Below are positions 27,008-36,434 of a stretch of DNA of 64,000 nt, piece after piece; the stretch's first letter is position 1; every line of letters begins with the position of its first letter. The DNA is from JAJFUB01 sp964622325 (GTDB lineage: Bacteria; Armatimonadota; Zipacnadia; Zipacnadales; UBA11051), in the NCBI GenBank assembly GCA_964622325.1, contig CAZUOJ010000001.1:80327-144326 (forward strand). The letters are read 5' to 3'. The notes below the pieces were generated by a model that saw only the letters and a program-made list of their open reading frames with translations, searched no databases and was not told where the DNA came from. The position numbers were made by a program, and so were the translations under genes.

Positions 27008-29248
27008 ATGATTCATGAAATATCTGTTGAATTTGCCGGCCGACCAATAAAGTTTCAGGTCGGCAAGCTGGCGCAATTGGCCGATGCGTCTTTAGTTGTC
27101 ACATACGGCGAGACAATGGTGCTGGCGACATGCGGCGTGACGCCAGAGCCTGTGGAGGCGGATTTTTTGCCTCTGCGCGTGGATTTTGAAGAAAAGATGT
27201 ATGCTGTGGGGCGGATTCCCGGGGGATTTTTCAAACGCGAAGGGCGTCCTTCGGACGAAGCCGTTATTGTATCCCGCAAGATTGATCGGCCGATCCGGCC
27301 GCTTTTGCCGTCAGGATTACGGCATGAAGTGCAAGTGATTGTCACGCCGCTTTCGGCTGAAAATGAAAATGTCGTGGATGTAGTGGCGATGATCGCAGGG
27401 GCAGCCGCTGTGCATTTGTCCAGCGCGCCCTTTGATGGCCCTGTGGCGGCGGCGCGAGTGGCCTATTTGAACGGCGAATTTATCGTCAATCCCAGCTATG
27501 AGCAGTGTTGCCAGGCGAAGCTGGATATCGTGGTGGCGGTGGGGCCATATGGGATTGTGCAAATTGAGATGCAGGGGGATCAAGCTGATGAGGAGCTGAT
27601 CGTGCAAGCCCTGAAGCTGGCGGAAGAAGCCTGTGCTCCCGTACAAGCGGCCTTGGAGGAGCTGCGCCAGCTGGCCGGCAAGCCCAAACGGGAGATGTTT
27701 ATCTGGGAGCCGCGCCCGGAAATTGTTACGCTTGTAAAAGACAATTATGCTTCCCGCATTTGCGAGATTGTATTAAATGCAGACAAGCTGGATCGGCAAA
27801 CACGATTGGAGGCTTTGCAAAAAGAAATTGTTTCGGAATTGGCCGAACAATATGAAAAGCCGGAGCCCGATGTGCAGGCTGCTTTTGAGCTTGTCATCAA
27901 GGATTATTTGAAATATCTGGCTTTCCAGGAACAGCGGCGGGCAGATGGGCGCGGCCTGCACGAAATTCGGCCTGTCAGCGCAGAAGTGGGCTTGCTGCCC
28001 CGCGCTCATGGCTCAGGCCTGTTCACACGCGGCCTTACGCAAGTGCTTACAGTGACGACATTAGGCGCTGTCAGCGATCAGCGTCTTGTGCGCACACTGG
28101 AAGAGGAAGAATACAAGCGCTTTATGCATCATTATAACTTTCCGCCTTTTTCCACAGGAGAAGTGCGTCCTCTGCGGCCTGCCGGCCGCCGGGAAATCGG
28201 CCATGGAATGCTTGTGACAAAAGCTCTGGAGCGTGTGCTGCCTCCGGAAGATGAATTCCCCTATACAATTCGTCTTGTCTCGGAAGTTCTGCAGGCGAAC
28301 GCTTCCACTTCTATGGCCGCTGTATGTGGCTCCACATTGGCGTTAATGGATGCGGGCGTGCCCATCAAAGCGCCCGTCGCCGGCATATCCATTGGCCTGA
28401 TCCAAAGCGATAACGATTATCGGCTGATTGTGGATCTGGAAGCCATAGAGGATTTTATGGGCGAAATGGATTTGAAAGTTGCCGGCACACGCGAGGGCGT
28501 GAACGCCATTCAGATGGATACGAAGACAAAGGGCGTCACAGCGGAGCTCCTCGCCGAGGGGCTGCAGCTGGCCAAAGAGGCGCGACTGAAAGTGCTGGAT
28601 GTAATGGCGGAAGCCATTCCTTATCCGCGCCCGGAACTATCACGCTATGCGCCGCGAATGATGTCATTGACAATCAATCGGGATCAGATTGGCCTGCTGA
28701 TCGGGCCGGGCGGACGCAATATCCGGCGTTTGCAGGATGAATATGATGTCACGATTGATATTGAGGATGATGGCACTGTATTAATCTTCGGCTCCGATCC
28801 GGAAAAAGTGGAACAGACGCGTCAGATTATTTACGATCTTACACGGGAAATTCAAATCGGGGAAATTTTTGAGGGCAAAGTCATTGGCATAACAGATTTC
28901 GGCGCCTTTGTGGAAATTCTCCCCGGACGCGATGGGCTTGTGCATATCTCGCATCTTTCCTGGGATCGTGTAGGCAAGACAGAGGATGTGGTGCGAGTGG
29001 GGGACACAATTCGCGTGAAAGTTATTGATGTGGATGCCGAAGGGCGTATCCGCTTGAGCCATAAAGAGCTGTTGCCGAAGCCCAGCGAAGGCGGCCGGCG
29101 CGATAGCCGCCCTGACGGCCGGGGCGGAGGAGCCGGCAGCGCTCGCGGAGGCAGCAGCGCCAGCACGCCCGGACGCGGCAGTGGACGCCCCTCGGATTTT
29201 GGCGCCAGCGATCGGCCCAAGCCCTATTTCCGTAAAAAAGGCGAATAA
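27008..29248 (+). CDS. pnp: polyribonucleotide nucleotidyltransferase (PNPase)
   Basis: A 746-residue PNPase, the phosphorolytic 3'-5' exoribonuclease of RNA turnover. Two RNase PH cores are visible (GETMVLATCGVTPEP and RPSDEAVIVSRKIDRPIRPL; then RAHGSGLFTRGLTQVLTVTT and KVAGTREGVNAIQMDTKTKG with catalytic Asp), then a KH domain (IGLLIGPGGRNIRRLQDEY) and an S1 domain (GEIFEGKVIGITDFGAFVEI). The C-terminal tail of about 50 residues is rich in Gly, Arg and Ser. A strong GGGAGG precedes the ATG. I found no GGT glycine and no ACC threonine codon in this gene. Confidence 0.98.
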   Translation: MIHEISVEFAGRPIKFQVGKLAQLADASLVVTYGETMVLATCGVTPEPVEADFLPLRVDFEEKMYAVGRIPGGFFKREGRPSDEAVIVSRKIDRPIRPLLPSGLRHEVQVIVTPLSAENENVVDVVAMIAGAAAVHLSSAPFDGPVAAARVAYLNGEFIVNPSYEQCCQAKLDIVVAVGPYGIVQIEMQGDQADEELIVQALKLAEEACAPVQAALEELRQLAGKPKREMFIWEPRPEIVTLVKDNYASRICEIVLNADKLDRQTRLEALQKEIVSELAEQYEKPEPDVQAAFELVIKDYLKYLAFQEQRRADGRGLHEIRPVSAEVGLLPRAHGSGLFTRGLTQVLTVTTLGAVSDQRLVRTLEEEEYKRFMHHYNFPPFSTGEVRPLRPAGRREIGHGMLVTKALERVLPPEDEFPYTIRLVSEVLQANASTSMAAVCGSTLALMDAGVPIKAPVAGISIGLIQSDNDYRLIVDLEAIEDFMGEMDLKVAGTREGVNAIQMDTKTKGVTAELLAEGLQLAKEARLKVLDVMAEAIPYPRPELSRYAPRMMSLTINRDQIGLLIGPGGRNIRRLQDEYDVTIDIEDDGTVLIFGSDPEKVEQTRQIIYDLTREIQIGEIFEGKVIGITDFGAFVEILPGRDGLVHISHLSWDRVGKTEDVVRVGDTIRVKVIDVDAEGRIRLSHKELLPKPSEGGRRDSRPDGRGGGAGSARGGSSASTPGRGSGRPSDFGASDRPKPYFRKKGE

Positions 29249-29263
29249 ATGCGTTCGTCTTGT

Positions 29264-29306
29264 AATAATAGCCGCAGCCTTATTGAAGGCTGTGGCTATT
29301 ATTTTC
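29264..29306 (+). terminator. rho-independent terminator of pnp
   Basis: A 16-bp stem with one G-T pair (29264-29279 with 29288-29303; arms begin AATAATAGCC and end GGCTATTATT), an 8-base loop and a short T run. It starts 15 bases after the pnp stop. Confidence 0.85.
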
Positions 29307-29501
29307 AGCTTCGGATTGTATTCTATTTTCAATCTAACAAGCTGGAGATTTTCTACGATAGGCTTCTTTGGCTTGTCGCGTAGATAAGAAATCGGCAGTT
29401 GAAGGAATACGCAGCGGAAACAATAAAGAAAGAAAAGTGTTGTCCTAAATAGTCACAAATAAATGTAATCAGAGCTCCAGCCTTTATAAAGTTGTTTTGC
29501 G

Positions 29502-30401
29502 ATGATGTATTGGCGCCGAAAGTGTTTGTTGTTGTTTCTTTTTCTGTTGTTTTGCAGTTGGCTGTTTGTGACGCCCTATCAGCCGTCTTCAAAGCTTCGT
29601 AGCAGGAGTTCCGCCTCTTCGCCACAAATGCTTTCCGCGTCGCCTCCTGCCGAGGGAATAGCGGCAGCGGCGATGATGTTCTCTTTCCCTGTTTTTCGCA
29701 ATTCACAGCGACAGCGAAGCCTTCATGTTGCGCGCACATGGGAGTTGATTGGCGGCGTAGGCGTCAATGTAGTCCGGATTAATGTTCAGGCGGCACAGGT
29801 GCGCGTGATTCCGGGCTTCGCTGCCCAGGCCGATCCCCGCCGAGGCTATTTTCCGCGGGAGAACTTTTATCGCATTGTACAGCGCTATCAGCCGCGTGTA
29901 GCAATTAACGGCACATATTTTCATTTGCTTAATGGACAGCCGACGGGGCCGATTGTGCGCCACGGGCAATTTCTATACGATGGGCGCTGGGGCACCACAA
30001 TTTGTTTTGATGAGCAGGGCCACATTTCTTTTCGTTTTCAAAGTGGCATATATGGGCGCCATCGGGGCTGGGCCGGCGTCAGCAACGCCATCAGCACAGG
30101 CCCCACGCTCGTGCGCGATGGACAGCTGTGGCTGCAGCCCCGCCGCGAAGGCTTTCGGGATCCGGCGATTTTTCGCCGCGCCCGGCGCAGCGCCATCGGC
30201 TTAACACACAATAATCGGCTTGTGCTTGTCACAATCCATACGCCAATCACGCTTAATAAGCTCGCGCACATTATGTTGCGCCTCCATTGTCGGCATGCGG
30301 CAAATTTAGACGGCGGCGCTTCCAGTGCTTTATATTGTAATGGAGTTTTTGTGACAACGCCGCAGCGCAAGCTGAGCAATGTGCTGCTCGTATATGATTG
30401 A
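29502..30401 (+). CDS. phosphodiester glycosidase family exported protein (NAGPA-like)
   Basis: A 299-residue exported protein with an N-terminal hydrophobic signal or anchor (CLLLFLFLLFCSWLFV). The rest matches the phosphodiester glycosidase (NAGPA, formerly DUF2233) family, which removes GlcNAc from phosphodiester-linked glycans: RVAINGTYFHLLNGQPTGPI, STGPTLVRDGQ, RRSAIGLTHNNRLVLVTI and the hallmark ANLDGGASSALY. In bacteria such proteins act on wall or exopolysaccharide; the substrate is unknown here. Start at 29502 is uncertain because no clear ribosome site is present. It is followed by a hairpin terminator and converges with the GT-B gene. Confidence 0.88.
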   Translation: MMYWRRKCLLLFLFLLFCSWLFVTPYQPSSKLRSRSSASSPQMLSASPPAEGIAAAAMMFSFPVFRNSQRQRSLHVARTWELIGGVGVNVVRINVQAAQVRVIPGFAAQADPRRGYFPRENFYRIVQRYQPRVAINGTYFHLLNGQPTGPIVRHGQFLYDGRWGTTICFDEQGHISFRFQSGIYGRHRGWAGVSNAISTGPTLVRDGQLWLQPRREGFRDPAIFRRARRSAIGLTHNNRLVLVTIHTPITLNKLAHIMLRLHCRHAANLDGGASSALYCNGVFVTTPQRKLSNVLLVYD

Positions 30402-30426
30402 GCAATTATAATTTGCCGCTTTCGCC

Positions 30427-30451
30427 AAGCAGCCTCAAAAGCTGCTTTATT
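30427..30451 (+). terminator. probable terminator after the phosphodiester glycosidase gene
   Basis: A 7-bp perfect stem (AAGCAGC 30427-30433 with GCTGCTT 30441-30447), 7-base loop, then TATTCATT. It lies 26 bases after the stop codon. The T tail is short. Confidence 0.5.
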
Positions 30452-30607
30452 CATTATGCCCTCGAATTGCCAAGCTGATTTCCGCTCTATTGAGGCAAAT
30501 TGTTCCGAAACAGGGGCCCAGAGCAGGCTGGAGCGAAACAAAGGCCAACATTGTGTCAGTAGCCTCTGCTTGCGCCTTACAAGGCGAAAGCCCCGGGCAA
30601 AATAGGC

Positions 30608-32395
30608 TTAAGAGTCAAGATAGCGGAGAATAGCTGCTATGACGCGTTGCGTCGCCTGCCCATCCAGGGGGCCCAGATGAAGACGCAAAAAATGAGCGCG
30701 TGCCGTGGCGAGATTATGTGGCATCGCAGCATCTGTTAGCACAGCTTCAATCGCAGGGGCGATGTCCTCATATTTATACACGCCCAAGGCCCCGCCAGTG
30801 GCGGCATAAGGCAATTCTTCGTCCCATTCCGACAGATTGACTGTGATCACGGGCTTTTGCAGTATATTGGCTTCAAAAACGACGGTCGAATCGCGCGTAA
30901 TCATCAAATCAGATGCCGCCAGCAATTCAGACAGAGGCCATTGGCCATGGGGGACAAGCACAACAAAATCATCGCGTGAAGATAACAGCTGACGATAGAG
31001 ACGGATATTGTGCGGCGTATCTGAAGGATGGAGCTTGATCACAAGCCGCGCGCGTAAATGCCGACAGACACGGGCTATTTCTGCCAGCCACCACTGATGG
31101 CGTTGATAATATAAATGCTCATTATATTGCGTGCACAGGACTATCAGCGCCCGAACATGGCGCCGCAGGCTCTGGATTTCCGGGCGGGGCGTGGGGGGCT
31201 TTTGCTCATTGTCGTACAATGGATGGCCTGTAATTCTCACATTGAGCTCAGGCGCGGCGCGCGCCAATATCTCTTTTGCATATTCGCCAAAAACAAACAT
31301 CTCATCATACGGCAAATAGGGAAGCGCTAAATAGCGCGGGCCAATGACGCCATGTTGCAGACACAAAACGGGAATATGCAAACGCTTCGCCGCTATAATC
31401 AAAGGCGCGAGGTCCGGATTATAAAGATGAAATCCACACACGACTTTCGGCTTTAAAATCTCAAGAGCCTTATAGGCGGCGCGGCCAAGAAGCCATTGCT
31501 TGATATAGTCCCGCAAAAGTGTGATAAGCAGCCGCTGCTGCAACGCCTTACGATGCCCCTGGGGCAAATTAGCTTCCATAGCCTCCGTGGCCTGTGAGGC
31601 AATATGGGGAGCCTGTTTGAATATTTGTATTAGGAGAGGCCTGGCTTCCAGGATATCGCTGGGCTGCAAAAAAGCGGCCCAGGGGGAAAAAGGCAGTTGA
31701 TGTTCTCGCAAACGTTCACGAGAGCCATGAAAGTCATAATCGATAATGTGGGCAGAAAGGCGTTGTTTTTTAAGATGAGCCTCCAGATAGGCAATTAAAT
31801 CCACAGCCGAGGCTCCTGCCGCCAAAAAGAGCACATCACAGGGGTCAAGAACAGAATCAAATTGTGAAGACTCAAGCTGTGATTTTATGGCGTTAAGAAT
31901 AGCGGTTCCCTGTCGGCGCGCCCAAAAAGGAACAATTCGTTCTCGAACAGCATGCAGCCACGCAGGGATTTGGGAACGAACAGAAAAGCCTTGCGCAGCT
32001 AAAATGTCCTTCATCGCCAGCTGTAGATCTGTGCGCCACGTCCACCACAAAGGGCTGCGCCAGCTTTCAACAAGAAACGCTTCATTTTCTTGAGGAGCCT
32101 CACACGCCGCTTGCTGTGCAATGTGCGCATTCACAAGCAAAGGGCCCACAGAATAGAGCGCGAACCAGCCAGCATAAGCCTCCCAAAAATCTTGTAATTC
32201 GGGAGGCAAGGCCTCGCCCAGCATCTGCGCCAGCGCTTGGGCTTGATGATTGATCTTGGCCACATTCTCCCGAACAAGGGAATGTTCGGGCAGGCGCGAA
32301 TAGGCAGCCTCAATGAGCCCGGGCAAAGCCTGGATACATTTGTCGAGGGGCTTATGGCGTTGACATGCGATTTGAGGCGCTTGAAAAATCAGCAT
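30608..32395 (-). CDS. GT-B fold transferase, CDP-glycerol glycerophosphotransferase/capsule-like
   Basis: A 595-residue protein. Its second half has the look of GT-B enzymes that polymerise or link surface polymers (CDP-glycerol glycerophosphotransferase, capsule KpsS-like, surface-carbohydrate proteins): CLQHGVIGPRYLALP, DEMFVFGEYAKEIL, LNVRITGHPLYD, ARLVIKLHPSDTP and AASDLMITRDSTVVFEA with an Asp-Ser-Thr donor-site motif. The first about 280 residues are helical and unrecognised, with a Trp-rich stretch (PLWWTWRTDLQL). No membrane segment is seen, so it is probably cytoplasmic. The ribosome site is weak (GGA). It follows the GHMP kinase by 161 bases in the same direction; together they suggest assembly of an activated-sugar-based surface glycan. 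Confidence 0.75.
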   Translation of the reverse strand: MLIFQAPQIACQRHKPLDKCIQALPGLIEAAYSRLPEHSLVRENVAKINHQAQALAQMLGEALPPELQDFWEAYAGWFALYSVGPLLVNAHIAQQAACEAPQENEAFLVESWRSPLWWTWRTDLQLAMKDILAAQGFSVRSQIPAWLHAVRERIVPFWARRQGTAILNAIKSQLESSQFDSVLDPCDVLFLAAGASAVDLIAYLEAHLKKQRLSAHIIDYDFHGSRERLREHQLPFSPWAAFLQPSDILEARPLLIQIFKQAPHIASQATEAMEANLPQGHRKALQQRLLITLLRDYIKQWLLGRAAYKALEILKPKVVCGFHLYNPDLAPLIIAAKRLHIPVLCLQHGVIGPRYLALPYLPYDEMFVFGEYAKEILARAAPELNVRITGHPLYDNEQKPPTPRPEIQSLRRHVRALIVLCTQYNEHLYYQRHQWWLAEIARVCRHLRARLVIKLHPSDTPHNIRLYRQLLSSRDDFVVLVPHGQWPLSELLAASDLMITRDSTVVFEANILQKPVITVNLSEWDEELPYAATGGALGVYKYEDIAPAIEAVLTDAAMPHNLATARAHFLRLHLGPLDGQATQRVIAAILRYLDS

Positions 32396-32556
32396 TTTGC
32401 TGTCCAGTGCGAAACTTTAAGAGACAGACAACAAGGCACAAAGAGGCAATTGATGGCCGTTTTGCCGTCTTTGTCTTTCCTTATAAAAGCCCCAATATGA
32501 AAAAATTGCAGCTGGCGCGCAAGAGCAAGATAAGAAAGATTAGATTTGCCTCTTAT

Positions 32557-33573
32557 TTAAAGATGGCGAATCGTCAATCCGGGCATAGGATTGAGGCGAA
32601 TGAGGCGCTCGGCGCCTTCTTCCAGCAATTTGGCGCCCATCCAATCCGGATCTTCATGAAGAGCGATAATTGTTCCGCCGCGGCCGGCGCCCGAAAGCTT
32701 GGCGCCAAGCGCGCCATGCTTGAGCGCAGCCGCAATAAGCCGCTCATTTGCTTCGCCGCTGCCCATTAATTCGCGTGTCAGGGCATGATTTTCATTCATC
32801 AATTCTCCCAAACGCGGCCAGTCTTTTTGCAAAAGAGCTTTTTTGCCCAGCCGCCCCAGCTCCCCGATGCGGGCAAAGCCTTTACGCATGCGCTCATCTC
32901 CATTTTCCCATTGTACGCGCGGCTGGGAATGAACGCTGCCCGAATGGCGTTGAATGCCTGTGTTCGCCAGAATAAAGGGCAATTCGTCTATGTCCTGTTG
33001 CAGCGGCTCCACAGTCGCGTATGGCGCGTCTGGCCCTTCCCCGTGATCCTCTTTGTCGCGCAAATCTATGCAATTGCAGCCCCCGAAAATAATCATATAA
33101 TGATCCTGATAGCCGCAGAATACGCCTAATTCGTGGCGTTCAATGGCACGGGCCAGCTCCGCCAGCTCATGCCGCTCAAAAGATACATGAAAATGCTCTA
33201 AAATGCCGGCTAAAATGACAACAAGCATTGCCGTGGATCCGGCACAGCCGGCTTTTAAGGGAATTGTGCTTTGGGCGCGGACATGGAATGTGGCGTCTGG
33301 ATCAATTAATCCTCTTTTCACATAATCAGAACGCCGCAAATAACGCCACACGGCTTTCCCCACATTGAGAAAATGGAGCTCCTCATCAAAAGCAAGCTGC
33401 TCAGGAGAGGCAATTTCCGCATAATGCCCATAAATGTCAAAAATTAAGCGTGGGCTATCCGAAATCACAGCTTCTGCCCGCTCTGTGATTGTACAGGAAA
33501 CGACAGTGCCACCATATATATCGGAGGGATTGCCAATTATCCCGCCGCGGCCGGGCGCACTCACATGAATCAT
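32557..33573 (-). CDS. GHMP-family sugar kinase (glucuronokinase/heptokinase-like)
   Basis: A 338-residue GHMP kinase, which phosphorylates a small alcohol, here probably the anomeric position of a sugar. Motif 1 is VSAPGRGGIIGNPSDIYGG; the ATP-binding motif 2 is IPLKAGCAGSTAMLVV, where the usual GLGSSA is GCAGSTA; motif 3 is LGAKLSGAGRGGTIIAL. This pattern is nearest to glucuronokinase and to D-glycero-D-manno-heptose-7-phosphate kinase among families I know. GAGGAG lies 7 bases before the ATG. The gene precedes the GT-B gene and is divergent from the acetylesterase. Uronic-acid salvage would fit the surrounding lyases, but this is inference. Confidence 0.85.
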   Translation of the reverse strand: MIHVSAPGRGGIIGNPSDIYGGTVVSCTITERAEAVISDSPRLIFDIYGHYAEIASPEQLAFDEELHFLNVGKAVWRYLRRSDYVKRGLIDPDATFHVRAQSTIPLKAGCAGSTAMLVVILAGILEHFHVSFERHELAELARAIERHELGVFCGYQDHYMIIFGGCNCIDLRDKEDHGEGPDAPYATVEPLQQDIDELPFILANTGIQRHSGSVHSQPRVQWENGDERMRKGFARIGELGRLGKKALLQKDWPRLGELMNENHALTRELMGSGEANERLIAAALKHGALGAKLSGAGRGGTIIALHEDPDWMGAKLLEEGAERLIRLNPMPGLTIRHL

Positions 33574-33818
33574 AGTACACTCCTCAACATAATAATCGGA
33601 TATACGCGATGGGGAAAAGCAGTTTATCCGAATTATCTGCCATTTAGACAGGAATTGTTATTCGTTGTTGCTCTAATCTTGTAATTGTCAGAAGTATAAA
33701 AAAGAAATGCTTTTTCGGCAAGCAAAAGAAGGAAATAGCTCGTGGACAAGAAATTTTAAAAGTAAAACATGCACATAGTAACAGTGGCAGCTAAACTTTT
33801 TTCAGGAGGCTTATCTCA

Positions 33819-35375
33819 ATGACGCGTAAAGTTTTTGCGAATTCAGGCCTTATTCTTATCATTAATGTGCTGTGCAGCTGGACAGCGCTGCAAGCTGATG
33901 TGCGTTTGCCCAGCCTGCTGGGCAACCATATGGTGTTGCAGCAGGGCCTGCCGCTCAAAATCTGGGGCTGGGCCGATGCGGGCGAAAAAATTGTCGTGTC
34001 CTTTTTAGGCCAGAAAGCGGAGACAACAGCCGATGAGGAGGGACGCTGGCTTGTCACATTGCCAGCCATTTATAAGCCTGGCGGGCCTTATGAAATGACA
34101 ATTCAAGGCAAAAACACAATCACATTACAAGACATTTTAGTGGGCGAAGTCTGGCTCTGCTCGGGACAATCCAATATGGCCTGGCCCGTCCAGGCATCTA
34201 AAAATGCGGCGGAGGAAATTGCGGCGGCACAATATCCCCAAATGCGCCTATTTCAAGTCGCACGCGTGACATCCCAAAAGCCGCTGGAAGATGTCAAAGG
34301 CTCCTGGCAAATTTGCAGCCCGGAGACAGTGGGCAGCTTTTCGGCTGTGGGCTATTTCTTCGGACGGGATTTGCAAAAAGCCTTAAATGTGCCTGTTGGG
34401 CTTATTAATTCTTCTTGGGGCGGCACATGCGCTGAAGCCTGGACATCCGTAGAAACTTTAAAGGCGGATACAGATTTTGAGCCGCAATTTGCCTATTGGG
34501 AAAAAGCTATTCAAGAATATCCCCAGAATATGGAGAAATATAAAGTCGCTCTGGAGGAATGGAAGAAGGCTGCAGCGGAAGCCCAAGCAAAGGGCCAGCC
34601 TGCTCCCCGACAGCCCCAGCCGCCCAATGGGCCCGATAGTCCCAATCGCCCCGGCAATTTATTTTACGGAATGATTGCGCCCCTCGCGAATTTTGCCCTC
34701 CGCGGCGCAATATGGTATCAGGGCGAATCCAACGCTGGCCGTGCGTATATCTATCGCAAGCTCTTGCCCTTAATGATTAGCGATTGGCGCAAAGCCTGGG
34801 GCTACGATTTTGCCTTTTACATTGTTCAGCTGGCGAATTTTATGGCCATCAAATGGGAGCCGGCTGAAAGCGCCTGGGCAGAATTGCGCGAAGCCCAAAG
34901 CCTTACAGCACAGCGTGTGCCTAATTGTGGCCTCGCAGTGATTATAGATGCGGGCGAAGCAAATGACATTCATCCCAAAGATAAACAAATCGTGGGCTAT
35001 CGGCTCGCTTTGCAAGCCCTGGGACATACATACAGACATAATGTCGCCTGCTGCAGCCCTCGCTACGCCGGGATGTCTATTGAAGGCCACAAAATTCGAA
35101 TCAGATTTGAGCATACGTATGGCGGGTTGGAAGCCCGGGGCAGCAAATTTGTCCGGGGCTTTACAATTGCCGGGCCGGACAAGAAATTTTATCCTGCCAG
35201 CGCTCGAATTGAAGGAGACACAGTGCTTGTGTATAGTCGTTTTGTGAAGCAGCCGATTGCAGTGCGCTATGCCTGGGCAGATAATCCCGTATGCAATCTT
35301 TATAATAAAGCCGGCTTGCCCGCGGAGCCGTTCCGCACGGATGATTGGCCCGGCGTGACATTCAAGAATCGTTAG
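33819..35375 (+). CDS. secreted sialate O-acetylesterase
   Basis: A 518-residue exported SGNH-fold esterase that removes O-acetyl groups from sialic acids or other acetylated glycans. Signal peptide (GLILIINVLCSWTALQA), an N-terminal beta domain (LLGNHMVLQQGLPLKIWGWA), then the catalytic domain: EVWLCSGQSNMAWPV (nucleophile Ser), GLINSSWGGTCAEAW, GAIWYQGESNAG and NDIHPKDKQIVGYRLA with the Asp-His pair. Full length for the family. AGGAGG precedes the ATG by 9 bases. It has its own terminator at 35414. Its position beside glycan-active genes supports removal of acetyl groups before lyase attack. Confidence 0.93.
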   Translation: MTRKVFANSGLILIINVLCSWTALQADVRLPSLLGNHMVLQQGLPLKIWGWADAGEKIVVSFLGQKAETTADEEGRWLVTLPAIYKPGGPYEMTIQGKNTITLQDILVGEVWLCSGQSNMAWPVQASKNAAEEIAAAQYPQMRLFQVARVTSQKPLEDVKGSWQICSPETVGSFSAVGYFFGRDLQKALNVPVGLINSSWGGTCAEAWTSVETLKADTDFEPQFAYWEKAIQEYPQNMEKYKVALEEWKKAAAEAQAKGQPAPRQPQPPNGPDSPNRPGNLFYGMIAPLANFALRGAIWYQGESNAGRAYIYRKLLPLMISDWRKAWGYDFAFYIVQLANFMAIKWEPAESAWAELREAQSLTAQRVPNCGLAVIIDAGEANDIHPKDKQIVGYRLALQALGHTYRHNVACCSPRYAGMSIEGHKIRIRFEHTYGGLEARGSKFVRGFTIAGPDKKFYPASARIEGDTVLVYSRFVKQPIAVRYAWADNPVCNLYNKAGLPAEPFRTDDWPGVTFKNR

Positions 35376-35413
35376 TTTTTGCCACATATAGAGGCTATAG
35401 AAATATAAAATCC

Positions 35414-35446
35414 GACGCTTTGGAGGAATATCTCCTCCAAAGCGTC
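35414..35446 (+). terminator. strong palindromic hairpin, probable bidirectional terminator
   Basis: A perfect 14-bp stem (35414-35427 with 35433-35446; GACGCTTTGGAGGA paired to its complement) around the loop ATATC, followed by TAATATTGTTTG. It lies 38 bases after the acetylesterase stop. The T tract is poor, so it may act in RNA protection as well as termination. Confidence 0.7.
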
Positions 35447-35672
35447 TAATATTGTTTGTGGATATTAGCCCTCAGACGAGAAAACAGCTAATGAAGATTA
35501 ACAAGGCGTCAAGCTTGTAGGATTGGGGCAGAAGATAAAAAAGCAAATAGAATGCAAGGCAACGCCAACGCCTTTGGCGAAGACAAAGGAAAGAGCATTT
35601 TGCAGGCTTAACTAGACAAAAACAAAAGAATATTTTACAGATACTGGTATGCATAAACAGGAGGAGAAAAAA

Positions 35673-36434
35673 ATGAAGCTTGGCCTTGTGACATATCAAA
35701 TAGCCAAAGATTGGACATTAGAGCAAATTATAGTAATGTGTGAAAAGACAGGCCTGGAGGGCGTAGAATTACGAACAACACATGCGCACAAGGTAGAATT
35801 GAATCTGGAGGCGCAGGCACGGCAGGAAGTGCGGCGTAAATTTGCTGAAAGCGGGCTTGTCTTATGGGGCTTTGGCACGACTTGTGAATATCATTCTCCG
35901 GATCCAAACATATTGCGGGCAAACATTGAAGAGACAAAAGCGTGGATAAAATTAGCTGACGATACGGGCGCTATAGGCGTAAAAGTGCGGCCGAATGCCT
36001 TTGTTGAGGGCGTGCCCGAAGAACAGACATTGCGCCAAATTGCCGAAGCGCTGCAAGAATGCGGCGAATACGCCAAAGAATATGGCATAAAGATCATGCT
36101 GGAAGTCCATGGCCATGGCACACAGGAGCCCCGGCATATTCGTTCCATTATGCAGATGTGTCAACATCCTAATGTGGGCGTCACATGGAATTGTAATGCG
36201 GGAGAAGTTGTGAATGGCTCCATCAAGGCTAATTTTGAGCTCCTGGCCCCTTGGATTTGCTCTGTCCATATTCATGATCTATATGAGCCCTATCCTTATA
36301 AAGAATTAATTGCGCTGCTCCAAGAGCAAAGCTTCACAGGCTTTTGCCTGATTGAAATGCCCGAAAGCTGTGAGCCAGAACGCCTGCTCAAATATTATGT
36401 GCTGCTATGGAAGGAGTGGACACAAAAGCAATGA
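35673..36434 (+). CDS. sugar phosphate isomerase/epimerase family TIM barrel
   Basis: A 253-residue xylose-isomerase-like TIM barrel (AP endonuclease 2 superfamily), usually an isomerase, epimerase or dehydratase of sugars or inositols. Signs are MKLGLVTYQIAKDWTLEQII, GLEGVELRTTHAH, IMLEVHGHGTQEP (metal Glu and His), VGVTWNCNAGEV, CSVHIHDLYE and FCLIEMPES, giving the usual set of Glu, Asp and His ligands. Start at 35673 with AGGAGGAG 6 to 8 bases upstream. The stop overlaps the beta-helix gene as ATGA, and a Gfo/Idh dehydrogenase follows, so a three-gene sugar operon is likely. Confidence 0.88.
   Translation: MKLGLVTYQIAKDWTLEQIIVMCEKTGLEGVELRTTHAHKVELNLEAQARQEVRRKFAESGLVLWGFGTTCEYHSPDPNILRANIEETKAWIKLADDTGAIGVKVRPNAFVEGVPEEQTLRQIAEALQECGEYAKEYGIKIMLEVHGHGTQEPRHIRSIMQMCQHPNVGVTWNCNAGEVVNGSIKANFELLAPWICSVHIHDLYEPYPYKELIALLQEQSFTGFCLIEMPESCEPERLLKYYVLLWKEWTQKQ

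Noticed and set aside
28781..29332. 183-residue minus-strand open frame opposite the end of pnp
   Set aside because: It is a shadow of the S1 domain and Gly/Arg tail of pnp and runs through its terminator.
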